Positions 46,724 through 55,109 of a stretch of 64,000 bases of DNA are shown one piece after another. The position numbers were made by a program, and so were the translations under genes. The stretch's first letter is position 1, and each line of letters opens with the position of its first letter. The notes under the pieces were generated by a model. That model was given only the letters and a program-made list of their open reading frames with translations, was not told where the DNA came from and searched no databases. This DNA comes from Bin55 sp009840545 (GTDB taxonomy: Bacteria; Pseudomonadota; Gammaproteobacteria; Pseudomonadales; Azotimanducaceae). The DNA lies in the NCBI GenBank assembly GCA_965208815.1, contig OZ242357.1, positions 496,001 to 560,000 on the forward strand. The letters run 5' to 3'.

Positions 46724-47355
46724 TCCATGTTCTTTTGTTTGAACTCACATAGGTCCTCTATGGGACATGACGAGCACCTTGGATTTCTCGCCGTACAAAC
46801 ATATCGGCCGTGCAGAATCAGCCAATGATGTGCTCCTAACTGGTACTCCTTCGGCACGAGGCGAACAAGGCGATCTTCAACCTCTCGAGGATTCTTGCCT
46901 TTGGCGATTCTCGTTCTGTTGCAGACTCGAAAAATGTGCGTATCGACCGCAATAGTCGGCATTCCATAAGCTGTATTCAAGACTACGTTTGCCGTTTTTC
47001 TGCCGACGCCGGGCAGTTTCTCCAAGGCTTCGCGGTCCGGAGGAACCTCACCTGCATGTTCTTCCAGCAAGATTCGACTGGTTTTCAGAAGGTTTTCGGC
47101 TTTGGTGTTGAACAAGCCGATCGTGCGTATGCATTCTTTAATCGACTCGAGGCCGAGATCAATCATCTTCGCAGGTGTAGGTGCGGCTTGAAACAGTTTC
47201 GGAGTAGCCGCATTGACGCTTACATCGGTCGCTTGTGCTGACAGCATGACTGCCACCAGCAGTTGATACGGAGACTCGTACTTCAACTCTGTACGGGGAT
47301 CGGGATTCTCTGATCTAAGTCTTCGGAATATCTCGTCCCGAATTTCGCGATTCAT
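46720..47355 (-). CDS. nth: Endonuclease III
   Basis: A DNA glycosylase/AP lyase that removes oxidised pyrimidines in base excision repair. The helix-hairpin-helix LPGVGRKTANVVLN contains the catalytic Lys. The catalytic Asp is in VDTHIFRVCNR. A 4Fe-4S cluster is bound by the C-terminal cysteines of CTARNPRCSSCPIEDLC. The length of 211 residues is standard. In many gammaproteobacteria nth ends the rnf operon; here it lies about 1.6 kb beyond rnfE, on the same strand. Confidence 0.97.
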   Translation of the reverse strand: MNREIRDEIFRRLRSENPDPRTELKYESPYQLLVAVMLSAQATDVSVNAATPKLFQAAPTPAKMIDLGLESIKECIRTIGLFNTKAENLLKTSRILLEEHAGEVPPDREALEKLPGVGRKTANVVLNTAYGMPTIAVDTHIFRVCNRTRIAKGKNPREVEDRLVRLVPKEYQLGAHHWLILHGRYVCTARNPRCSSCPIEDLCEFKQKNMD

Positions 47356-47591
47356 GATCTCTGCGGCGTCTGCGAGAAGAGCACTGAGCCCGTCGATTAT
47401 ACGAGCATCGAGTAAGTTTACGTTTCATAGCTAAACCCGTCTTTGCGAAGAAGAATCCCACCTGAACAACCATTGAAATCTTTGAGAAAACTATGGTCAG
47501 AAATAAGATAAGTGTTATAAAAATCGTAATGTGTACAATATAATTAATATTGAACTTGAATTTATTGCACTTCTGTGCACGAAGGAGAAAA

Positions 47592-48254
47592 ATGTCAAAC
47601 CCAACCGAGAAAGTCCTTGAAATGCTCGTTGCGGAGAAGATTGATGTTGAGCAGTCTCGTCGTCTATTGGACCGACTGAACGAAGGTCCTAATGAAGTTG
47701 AGCCTCTATCTCAATCGAAAGCGGCAATCATAGATTTACTAGAAACCGAGAAAATCGATTTCGACGAAAGTCTGCGGCTGCTGAACCAATTGAACGAACG
47801 ACCGGAAGAAGCCCGATCTCTTTCCGTCTCGAAACAGAAAATTGTTGACCTGCTAGTTCAAGACAAAGTTAGTATTGATGATGCGTTTCGGCTTTTGGGA
47901 CGAGCGAACGAGTCCGTTCGGACGAACGAAGGATCGGAGGAATTCGGCAACAACTCACAGTCGGCGGCTGCAGTAGCTAGGTTCTCGTCAAAGAAACGCC
48001 CCAAGTTTCTTCGTGTGCTAATCCAAGATGGCGATTCTGAAAAGGTCGACGTACGCGTACCACTAAAACTGGTCAAGTTGGGGATGGTTTCTTCGGATTT
48101 TGTGCCACAAGGGGTGTTGGATGTTGTCACCGAACACGGCATCGACTTCGAGAATCTGTCGGGTCTCAGCGATGACGATTTCTACGAGGCCTTTGGCAAC
48201 TTGAGCGTTGACATTGTTGACGACGACTCAACCGTGCGGGTCTTTTGTGAGTAG
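47592..48254 (+). CDS. Protein with three SHOCT-like helical repeats and a YvlB-like C-terminal domain
   Basis: A protein of 220 residues. The N-terminal 110 residues hold three tandem helical repeats of about 40 residues with the pattern (I/V)(L/V)xxL(V/L)xxx(K)I(D)xxxxxRLLxxLNE, the SHOCT-like type. The C-terminal part has KFLRVLIQDGDSEKVDVRVPLKLVKLGM, which matches the segment seen after such domains in YvlB-like proteins. Function is unknown; these domains are thought to mediate binding or oligomer formation. No membrane segment. The ATG at 47592 has an AAGGAGA ribosome site and is preferred to an upstream TTG. An AT-rich leader with TATAAT near 47540 may be the promoter. Confidence 0.72.
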   Translation: MSNPTEKVLEMLVAEKIDVEQSRRLLDRLNEGPNEVEPLSQSKAAIIDLLETEKIDFDESLRLLNQLNERPEEARSLSVSKQKIVDLLVQDKVSIDDAFRLLGRANESVRTNEGSEEFGNNSQSAAAVARFSSKKRPKFLRVLIQDGDSEKVDVRVPLKLVKLGMVSSDFVPQGVLDVVTEHGIDFENLSGLSDDDFYEAFGNLSVDIVDDDSTVRVFCE

Positions 48255-48260
48255 CAAGCA

Positions 48261-48953
48261 TCAGTAGACACCGTGGTGTTTGGTGAGATACTGAAACATA
48301 TTGTCAAACACAGTGGGTCTGGTCAGATCCGATTTGGCATAGCGTGCGGCGTCGGAATTGATGGGCTTTGCTTTGCGGGCTTTGAGATGAGCTTCACAAA
48401 CTCTTTCAAGTAGGACAAAGCGACAAATTGCCGAGGCCACGCTTGTTCCAGCAGTAACTAGCCCATGGTTGCGAAGAATGATCGAATGATTCTTCCCGAT
48501 GCACTGTGCTATTCGTTCGCCGCCGGCCATGTCCTGAATCTGAACTTCCTCATCATCGAACATTGCGCAGTCCTCAAAGAAGAAACATGCTTCCTGTGTG
48601 ATTGGCTGAATAGGTCGCAATTCAGCAGAGAAAGGCGTGCCCCAAGGTGTGTGGGTGTGCGCAATCGCGACGAGGTCAGATCTTGCTGTAAGAAGCGGAT
48701 GGTGAATTCTGAAGGCGGGACTATTGACGTTTCCTTCACCTTCCACGACCGTTCCTCCAGGATCGAGTAGCACGAGCCTTTCGATTGAAGCATCACTAAA
48801 CGGAACTCCATAACGCAGTAGCCAGAAATGATCGGTTCGATTTGGATCTCGAGCACTTATGTGTCCGTCACCTGTGTCTCCCCATCCCAAAGCCGCAAAT
48901 AGACGGTAGCCGCGACAGAGATCATCGAGTAAGTCAGTTTGTTGTGTGTCCAT
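48261..48953 (-). CDS. Class II aldolase/adducin-family protein
   Basis: Members are zinc-dependent aldolases, epimerases or decarboxylases acting on sugar phosphates or related acids. The 230-residue protein shows GWGDTGDGHISARD and HHPLLTARSDLVAIAHTHTPWG, with two metal His residues in the HTH segment. The third is in ILRNHGLVTAG. The ATG at 48953 follows GGAGGG. It begins 16 bases after rnfE on the same strand, so it may be carried as the last gene of the rnf transcript. No metabolic link to Rnf is evident. Confidence 0.87.
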   Translation of the reverse strand: MDTQQTDLLDDLCRGYRLFAALGWGDTGDGHISARDPNRTDHFWLLRYGVPFSDASIERLVLLDPGGTVVEGEGNVNSPAFRIHHPLLTARSDLVAIAHTHTPWGTPFSAELRPIQPITQEACFFFEDCAMFDDEEVQIQDMAGGERIAQCIGKNHSIILRNHGLVTAGTSVASAICRFVLLERVCEAHLKARKAKPINSDAARYAKSDLTRPTVFDNMFQYLTKHHGVY

Positions 48954-48969
48954 AGAGTTAGCCCTCCAG

Positions 48970-49539
48970 TCAGTCTGTGCTTTTGAGACTTCTACTTGCC
49001 AAATCGGAAACAAAATTGAGACCAGCCAGTGTCAACCCTGCAACGAGAAATGCTCCTGCCGGATGAGTCGCCAACGGCATGATTGGTTCCAATGCCTGTC
49101 GAATTCCCCCCAAGAGGATCAATGCACTCGAAAATCCCAGTGCTGTGCCAATTGCAGTCACTAGTGATTCACCGAGCGTCGTTTTCGATGCGACAGACTC
49201 AATATGCCCCAAGATCATGCAGTTTGTGACGATGATCTGAACAAATAGTGCAATTTGGATGTATAGGTCGTATGCGAACGCCTGCATGTACATCGTTGTG
49301 ACGGTTGTCAGAGTGGCAACGACAAGTACGAAGCACGGTAGTCTGATGTTGTTTGGGATTAGTGTGCGTATTGAAGAAATTGCTAGCGAGGATCCAATCA
49401 GTACAAACGAGCTTGCCACTGACAGACCTAGCGCGTTGCGTAGGTTGTAGCTCACTGCAAGCAACGGACACAATCCCAGCAGTTGAACAGAAGCAACGTT
49501 TCGCCTCCACAATCCGTCGATTAGCGCTTCTCGGTACAT
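48970..49539 (-). CDS. rnfE: Rnf electron transport complex subunit RnfE
   Basis: Integral membrane subunit of the Rnf (Rsx) complex, which couples ferredoxin:NAD redox chemistry to ion movement. The 189 residues hold about six hydrophobic helices. VQLLGLCPLLAVSYNLRNALG and VQIIVTNCMILGHIES carry the conserved membrane cysteines shared with RnfA. It is shorter than the roughly 230 residues common in gammaproteobacteria, mainly at the C-terminus. It overlaps rnfG by 19 bases. Confidence 0.92.
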   Translation of the reverse strand: MYREALIDGLWRRNVASVQLLGLCPLLAVSYNLRNALGLSVASSFVLIGSSLAISSIRTLIPNNIRLPCFVLVVATLTTVTTMYMQAFAYDLYIQIALFVQIIVTNCMILGHIESVASKTTLGESLVTAIGTALGFSSALILLGGIRQALEPIMPLATHPAGAFLVAGLTLAGLNFVSDLASRSLKSTD

Positions 49540-49982
49540 TCCCCAACCCCGGATTCATAAAGTCGAATTGCGTCTTCGACAGCTAGCAAGACAGTGCTGG
49601 TCGTGACAGTCGCTCGTGTTACGGCGTCAATGCCTTCCAACTCCTCAACTGCAAATCTACCAATCCAGTCGTCTGGACTCAAAACGTCGTCAAAGCCTGG
49701 AGTTTCGGAGTGTCTAACAACACGAACACCCAGCACACTTCCGTCTTGAATCGCAATTACTACAGACATTTCGCCTCCGTAGCCCCGACGCTCTACTTCA
49801 AACAATTCGATACCTTGTTCGCATAGAAGCTCTCGGTCCAGCTCATCCACTAGTCCTTCCAGTCTGGCTAGTTCCTGTTTCTCGATGTTTTGCTGAATGT
49901 AGGACTTCGTATGAGCATTAGACAGCGCAAGGATGCAAGCAGAGGCTACGCACAGAGCTGTGAGAGTAAGTATCGACTTCAT
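49521..49982 (-). CDS. rnfG: Rnf electron transport complex subunit RnfG
   Basis: Periplasm-facing subunit carrying covalently bound FMN. One N-terminal membrane segment (ILTLTALCVASACILAL) is followed by a small FMN-binding domain with RVVRHSETPGFDDVLSP. The attachment region reads IDAVTRATVTT. The usual S/T-G-A-T is changed to T-R-A-T, with the likely FMN Thr kept. At 153 residues it is shorter than the usual 200. It overlaps rnfD by four bases. Confidence 0.88.
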   Translation of the reverse strand: MKSILTLTALCVASACILALSNAHTKSYIQQNIEKQELARLEGLVDELDRELLCEQGIELFEVERRGYGGEMSVVIAIQDGSVLGVRVVRHSETPGFDDVLSPDDWIGRFAVEELEGIDAVTRATVTTSTVLLAVEDAIRLYESGVGECTEKR

Positions 49983-50878
49983 CGATTCCAGGCTTGTGCC
50001 ACTGGCACTCTCCTCTCAATGAATGGGAGCAAGATGTTCGCTAGCAAAATCGCGAAGGCAAATCCATCTGCCCAAGCTCCGTACTTTCGAATCAGCATCG
50101 TCGTGATACCAACAAAGAGCCCGTAGACCCAGATTTGTGCTCGGCCCGTCGGTGAGGTCACTGGATCAGTGGCGATAAAGAATGCAGTAAGCATCGTACC
50201 ACCTGCAAACAAGTGAAATAGAGGTGATCCCCAACTTGCCGCGCTTCCTCCGTCGAAGAACAAAACAGTAGGACACGCTATGCCGACGAGGACAGCCAGT
50301 GGCATGTGCCACGAAATAATGCGAACCGCGACTAAGTAAGCACCACCTAGCAGAAACGCACAATTAATCCACTCGTATCCCGCAGCACCAAAGAGTCCTA
50401 GTGATGGGTGATTGCCCAGTTCAAATAGGGTTGAGCTTCCTCGGTGAGAAACTACCTCTAGGGCAGTTGCTCCTGTTAGGGCATCGAAGTGTGTTAGTTG
50501 CTCGGGAAAGCTGACTAGGATCGCAACGTACCCAACCATTGCAGGATTGAATAAGTTCTTGCCAAGCCCTCCATAGATGTGCTTGCCGATCCCAATACCT
50601 ATACATGAACCTATTGCAACGATCCAAAATGGAACGGTCGGGGGCATGCAAAGCCCCAACAAGATTCCCGTAACTACTGCACTCCCATCGCGTAAAGACT
50701 TAATGGATCGTGTACAAACCATTTCCATTGCGATGGCGGCCAACATAGCGCTGACCACTATGGTGATCATTCGTAGTCCGAATACCCATACGGCAACTGC
50801 AGTACCAGGTACGAGTGCGATGAGCACTCGCACCATGATTCCCGTGGTTTGAAATTTGGGTTCTGGGCTTACTGCCAC
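49979..50878 (-). CDS. rnfD: Rnf electron transport complex subunit RnfD
   Basis: Membrane subunit with covalent FMN. The 299 residues are strongly hydrophobic, with GKHIYGGLGKNLFNPAMVGY and a DALTGATALE segment carrying the attachment Thr in the expected (S/T)GAT setting. FIATDPVTSPTGRAQ near the C-terminus is also conserved. It is somewhat shorter than the usual 350. It overlaps rnfC by ten bases. Confidence 0.93.
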   Translation of the reverse strand: MAVSPEPKFQTTGIMVRVLIALVPGTAVAVWVFGLRMITIVVSAMLAAIAMEMVCTRSIKSLRDGSAVVTGILLGLCMPPTVPFWIVAIGSCIGIGIGKHIYGGLGKNLFNPAMVGYVAILVSFPEQLTHFDALTGATALEVVSHRGSSTLFELGNHPSLGLFGAAGYEWINCAFLLGGAYLVAVRIISWHMPLAVLVGIACPTVLFFDGGSAASWGSPLFHLFAGGTMLTAFFIATDPVTSPTGRAQIWVYGLFVGITTMLIRKYGAWADGFAFAILLANILLPFIERRVPVAQAWNR

Positions 50879-51927
50879 TTATGGTCTTGTTGCATTCGAC
50901 TCTCTCGATCGTCAAGCGTACGTTGAATTCTCGTACTGATTCGTTGTTGCTTGGCTTCGAATCTACTGAGTGCCTCGCTAGCTCTCCTCTCAGCGGTGCG
51001 AGAGCTGTTCTCGCGATCGCGTGAAGCTCGAATGTAGTCAATGATGGGTATCCCGCTAGGGCATGAAACTACACAGGCACCGCAGTCATTGCAGTCGTTG
51101 AGGTGTGTCAAAGAAGTGGGAGCGGAGAGTGATCCTGTTGCTTCGTTAAGCAATCTTTCCACGGGTAGATGCTTGGGGCACGCTGTATCACACCATCCAC
51201 ATCGTATGCATGGCATGGCACTATTTGCCCGATCGATTGAGACTGCGTTGTGAGTGGGTTGAAGGGTGACCTTGCTGTCGGCAGGTCTACCGTTTGCGAA
51301 GCTTCCTACTCTCAATTTGTCGGAACTAGGCGCAAAATCGTGAACGGGCGTGCCGATTTCGCACCATTGGTCGTGGCCCATGACCGTTGCCAGTCTCCTC
51401 GTTACGGGCAAACCATCTCGCACACTTTCACAGATCGCAAAGAGCGTGGCCACGTTGAGCACTACGATGCCGAGCGTGGCAGCGTACACATCCGGAGCAA
51501 TTCGCCTGCCCATCAGTTTCTCGATCAGGACACGCTCTTCGCCGTTTTGGTAGGTGTTTTCGACTTCGACAATGTCGATGTCATTTGAACTACCTTCTTT
51601 CAATTGATTGGCGATGGACTGTTCGGAGACTGCGAGAAAGCACGATGTAGCGTTGAGCACGCGGGCAGAAATGCGAATGCCTTCGATCACATCGTTTCCG
51701 TTTTGACGAAGTAGAGTCTTGTCTGCGGATACGCCGGGATCGGTTTCGACGCCGTTGGCTATTACCGACCGATGTTCGACTCTTAGTGCGGCCTCGAACT
51801 TGAGGTGTGTCGGGAATCCTGCACCTCCCATCCCTACGATTTCTGCATCACGGATGCGATCAAGAAGCGCATTCGGAGATTCTTGCTTCCAATCCAGTGG
51901 CACAAACTTTTGATTAGAAACAGTCAT
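50869..51927 (-). CDS. rnfC: Rnf electron transport complex subunit RnfC, short form
   Basis: NADH/FMN-binding peripheral subunit with two 4Fe-4S clusters. The 352 residues begin almost directly at the flavin domain (AEIVGMGGAGFPTHLKF). An N-terminal barrel-sandwich domain of about 100 residues, present in usual RnfC, is missing, and the overlap with rnfB leaves no room for it. The usual NGAECEP is altered to NGVETDPGVSAD. Both cluster motifs are intact (CIRCGWCDTACP and CNDCGACVVSCP). The C-terminal 60 residues are a charged helix. Start ATG at 51927, four-base overlap with rnfB. Confidence 0.9.
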   Translation of the reverse strand: MTVSNQKFVPLDWKQESPNALLDRIRDAEIVGMGGAGFPTHLKFEAALRVEHRSVIANGVETDPGVSADKTLLRQNGNDVIEGIRISARVLNATSCFLAVSEQSIANQLKEGSSNDIDIVEVENTYQNGEERVLIEKLMGRRIAPDVYAATLGIVVLNVATLFAICESVRDGLPVTRRLATVMGHDQWCEIGTPVHDFAPSSDKLRVGSFANGRPADSKVTLQPTHNAVSIDRANSAMPCIRCGWCDTACPKHLPVERLLNEATGSLSAPTSLTHLNDCNDCGACVVSCPSGIPIIDYIRASRDRENSSRTAERRASEALSRFEAKQQRISTRIQRTLDDRESRMQQDHKWQ

Positions 51928-52424
51928 TTGTTGGCAACCAAGTCAATACAGTCAACTGGACACGGAGGGACACACAATTCACATCCCGTGCAATGCGATT
52001 CGAGTACCGTGTGCGAGAATTGTGGTGCACCCACAATTGCATCTACGGGACAGGCCTCGAAACACAACCCGCAACCAATGCATTCGGCTTCCCGAACGCG
52101 AGCCAACAAAGAGGTCGGTTCTCCCAACTCCTGGCTGCCCAAGTCTCTATCAAGCAGAGACGCCAGTGCCCGCCGGGTCTTTTCTCCGCCTGGAATGCAC
52201 AATCCGAAGTTTTCTCCGGCAATCACTGCTTCTGCGTACGGTCTGCATCCCGGATAGCCGCACTGAGCACATTGAGTCTGGGGAAGTAGGTCGTTTACTG
52301 CGACGATGAGATCGTCCTTGGGTGACTTCGATTTGAACAATGCCTCGAGAGTCACAATGAGCAGCGAAAGTGTCAGTCCACACGTTGCAAGGACGAGAAC
52401 GGGTAGCGCTAATTGAACAGTCAC
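51924..52424 (-). CDS. rnfB: Rnf electron transport complex subunit RnfB
   Basis: Ferredoxin-like membrane-bound subunit. One N-terminal membrane helix is followed by the 4Fe-4S motif QTQCAQCGYPGCRPYAEAV, with its fourth Cys in LCIPGG. Two ferredoxin clusters come next (CIGCGLCFEACPVDAI and CTGCELCVPPCPVDCI). At 166 residues it is slightly shorter than usual. Four-base overlaps with rnfA and rnfC show tight coupling. Confidence 0.95.
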   Translation of the reverse strand: MTVQLALPVLVLATCGLTLSLLIVTLEALFKSKSPKDDLIVAVNDLLPQTQCAQCGYPGCRPYAEAVIAGENFGLCIPGGEKTRRALASLLDRDLGSQELGEPTSLLARVREAECIGCGLCFEACPVDAIVGAPQFSHTVLESHCTGCELCVPPCPVDCIDLVANK

Positions 52425-52990
52425 AGCATCCCTCGAAATCCGACAAATGCCAACGCTATGACGCCTACCGTTACGAGAGCTATCGGTGCTCCCCTAAATG
52501 GTCTGGGTATGCTGTTTTGGTCAATGCGCAGTCGAAGTCCAGCAAAGAGAACGAGAACGAGGCTAAACCCCAATCCACCACCAACACCAACTGCAAGCGC
52601 ACTCAACAGGCTCAAATCAGCAACTGTAAGAGCAATCGCAAGAACAGCACAGTTGCTGGTGATAAGAGGCAAATACAAACCTAGTAGCTGATGAAGTAGG
52701 GGACTTGCGAATCGGATGTACTGTTCCGTCAGCTGAACAACAGACGCAATTACAACGATAAACAAGATGATCCGAAGGTATCCCAAGTCCCATGGTGCAA
52801 GCACGAACGTGTTCAGCACATTCGTCAAGAGGGTCGAAATTGTGATCACGAATACCGTGGCAATGCCCATTGGCAGTGCGGTTTCGATTCGATTGGATGT
52901 ACCCATGAAAGGGCAGAGGCCTAGTAGCTGTACGAGTACAAAGTTATTTACTAGAGCCGCGCCGCCAAGTAGTAGAAGTAGGTCCGACAC
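52421..52990 (-). CDS. rnfA: Rnf electron transport complex subunit RnfA
   Basis: Integral membrane subunit, homologous to RnfE. The 189 residues form about six helices. NNFVLVQLLGLCPFMGTSNRIE and LYLPLITSNCAVLAIAL hold the two conserved cysteines that bind the membrane iron-sulfur centre with RnfE. Normal length. It starts 12 bases after the metG stop on the same strand, so metG and rnfABCDGE are probably one transcript. Confidence 0.96.
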   Translation of the reverse strand: MSDLLLLLGGAALVNNFVLVQLLGLCPFMGTSNRIETALPMGIATVFVITISTLLTNVLNTFVLAPWDLGYLRIILFIVVIASVVQLTEQYIRFASPLLHQLLGLYLPLITSNCAVLAIALTVADLSLLSALAVGVGGGLGFSLVLVLFAGLRLRIDQNSIPRPFRGAPIALVTVGVIALAFVGFRGML

Positions 52991-53002
52991 GGTGGAGTGG
53001 TT

Positions 53003-54991
53003 CTAACGAACCTCCATACCTGTCTCAGCTCCTTGGTCAGGAGAAACAAGGAAGATGTCACTGCCGCCGGGTCCCGCTGCAAGAACCATTCCTTCCGATG
53101 TTCCGAAACGCATCTTGCGAGGTTTTAGATTGGCCACAACGACAACATCTCGCCCTACTAAATCCTCTGGCTTGTACGCTGATCGGATTCCTGCGAACAC
53201 GCTTCGTTCTTCTGTACCGACTAGGAGCTTTAGCTCCAGCAACGAGTCTGCTCCTTCAACGAGCTTTGCATCGAGCACTTTGGCGACTCGCAGATCAATT
53301 TTCTGAAAGTCCTCAATCGAAATGATGTCAGGCATTGGCTTCGGTTCTGGGGTAGACGTGTCTTTGGATGCCTCAATGAGCTTGTCTATTTGCTTCTGTT
53401 CAACGCGATTCATTAGTCGCTTGAACTCTCCAAGTTTGTGGTCCAAGAGCGGCTTGTCGACGTCGTTCCAACCGAGCTGTCCGGAATTCAGAAACTCTTC
53501 GCTTCTCTGCACGAGTTGCGGAACAATCGGTTTGAGGTAAACACACAGAGACCTGAACAGATTTATGGCAAGCGTGCAAGTGTTCTGTAATTCGCGCTCC
53601 TTGCCCCCTTGTTTGGCGAGCTCCCACGGTGCGTTAGCCGCGATGTATTGGTTGGCTTTGTCCGCCAACAACATGACCTCACGAACTACCTGGGCTGTGT
53701 CTCCGAGTTCGTAGAGCCGTTCTATTGTCGTCTTGAGTTGAGCAAACTCGTCAAAGAGCGCTGGTTCGCTAAGCTCCGTCGCAAGTCTGGAGTCGAATCC
53801 ACGGGCCAAGAAATTTGCGCATCGAGAAGGGATATTCACCAGTTTGCCGACAAGATCGGAGTTCACACGTGCAACAAAATCGGCAAAGCTGAAATCGATG
53901 TCGTTGATTGTTGGAGTCAGGCGAGCCGCATAGTAGTAGCGAAGGGTCTCGGGATCGAGAAACTCGCCATAAGTTGTCGCATTTATGAACGTTCCTTTGG
54001 ACTTCGACATCTTCTCGCCGTCAACCGTTATGAAGCCATGTACGTGAATGCGGGTAGGAGTACGGTGCCCCGAACACTTGAGAACGGCTGGCCAGAACAG
54101 CGCATGAAAGTTGATTATGTCCTTGCCTATGAAGTGATGAAGTTCAGTTGCTCTATGGAGTTGCCAAAAGTCATCGAATTCAACACTGGACTCCTTACAC
54201 CAATTAATGAAACTGGCCATGTAGCCAATCGGAGCGTCCAGCCACACATAAAAGTACTTGTTAGATGCATCTGGGATCCGAAAGCCAAAATAGGGAGCAT
54301 CACGACTGATATCCCAAGGTTTCAGTCCCGCGTCGAGCCACTCGTTTAACTTGTTGGATACATCGTCTCTCACAGTACCACTAGTTGTCCACTCTCGAAG
54401 AAAATCGGCGAACTGTGCCAAATCGAAGAAATAGTGAGTGGACGACTTTAGGACAGGTTTAGTATCGGAGTGGACGGAACGAGGATCAATGAGGTCCGTT
54501 GCAGCATAGGTCGCACCGCACACATCACAGTTGTCTCCAGGCTGGTCTTCCGCTCCGCACTTCGGACATTTTCCACGCACATATCGGTCCGCGAGAAAGA
54601 GCTCTTTTGACGAGTCATAGAGCTGGCTGACATCGTCCGTGAAAATTGCTCCACTGTCGAAGAGCTTCTTGTAGATTCCTAGCGTTAGACATTCGTTCTC
54701 AGGAGAGTGCGTTGAGTAGTAGTTTTCATGCTCAACTCCAAATAACTTGAGGTCTTTAATGTGTTCTTCGCGAAGACGATCAATCCAGTCTTCGGTCGAC
54801 ACCCCTGCTTCCTCTGCGCTCAGCATCGTTGCGGTGCCGTGAGCGTCATCAGCACAGACGTAGTAGCACTCGTTGCCATAGAGCTTTTGGTATCTAACCC
54901 AGATATCGGTCTGGATCTGTTCCAACAAATGGCCGAGATGGATCGATCCATTTGAGTACGGAAGTGCGGCTGTAACTAGGATTCGTCGCAT
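53003..54991 (-). CDS. metG: Methionyl-tRNA synthetase
   Basis: Charges tRNA-Met. The 662-residue protein starts at MRRILVTAALPYSNGSIHLGHLLE (HIGH-type motif HLGH). Zinc-knuckle cysteines follow in KCPKCGAEDQPGDNCDVCG and the KMSKS loop is in EKMSKSKGT. A C-terminal tRNA-binding OB-fold begins near residue 560 (DFQKIDLRVAKVLDA). Longer frames upstream of 54991 are not family-like. It is divergent from mrp with a gap of about 120 bases. Confidence 0.97.
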   Translation of the reverse strand: MRRILVTAALPYSNGSIHLGHLLEQIQTDIWVRYQKLYGNECYYVCADDAHGTATMLSAEEAGVSTEDWIDRLREEHIKDLKLFGVEHENYYSTHSPENECLTLGIYKKLFDSGAIFTDDVSQLYDSSKELFLADRYVRGKCPKCGAEDQPGDNCDVCGATYAATDLIDPRSVHSDTKPVLKSSTHYFFDLAQFADFLREWTTSGTVRDDVSNKLNEWLDAGLKPWDISRDAPYFGFRIPDASNKYFYVWLDAPIGYMASFINWCKESSVEFDDFWQLHRATELHHFIGKDIINFHALFWPAVLKCSGHRTPTRIHVHGFITVDGEKMSKSKGTFINATTYGEFLDPETLRYYYAARLTPTINDIDFSFADFVARVNSDLVGKLVNIPSRCANFLARGFDSRLATELSEPALFDEFAQLKTTIERLYELGDTAQVVREVMLLADKANQYIAANAPWELAKQGGKERELQNTCTLAINLFRSLCVYLKPIVPQLVQRSEEFLNSGQLGWNDVDKPLLDHKLGEFKRLMNRVEQKQIDKLIEASKDTSTPEPKPMPDIISIEDFQKIDLRVAKVLDAKLVEGADSLLELKLLVGTEERSVFAGIRSAYKPEDLVGRDVVVVANLKPRKMRFGTSEGMVLAAGPGGSDIFLVSPDQGAETGMEVR

Positions 54992-55109
54992 CGGGATTGA
55001 AGTTGAAAAGTTTTTTGGCGCACTCGATTCAGCCCTCAAGGCTGCACCGGGAGTAATTGGCGTGCAAAGCATACAATACACGCCGCCCCTTCACTCCACA
55101 TTCTTTGTT

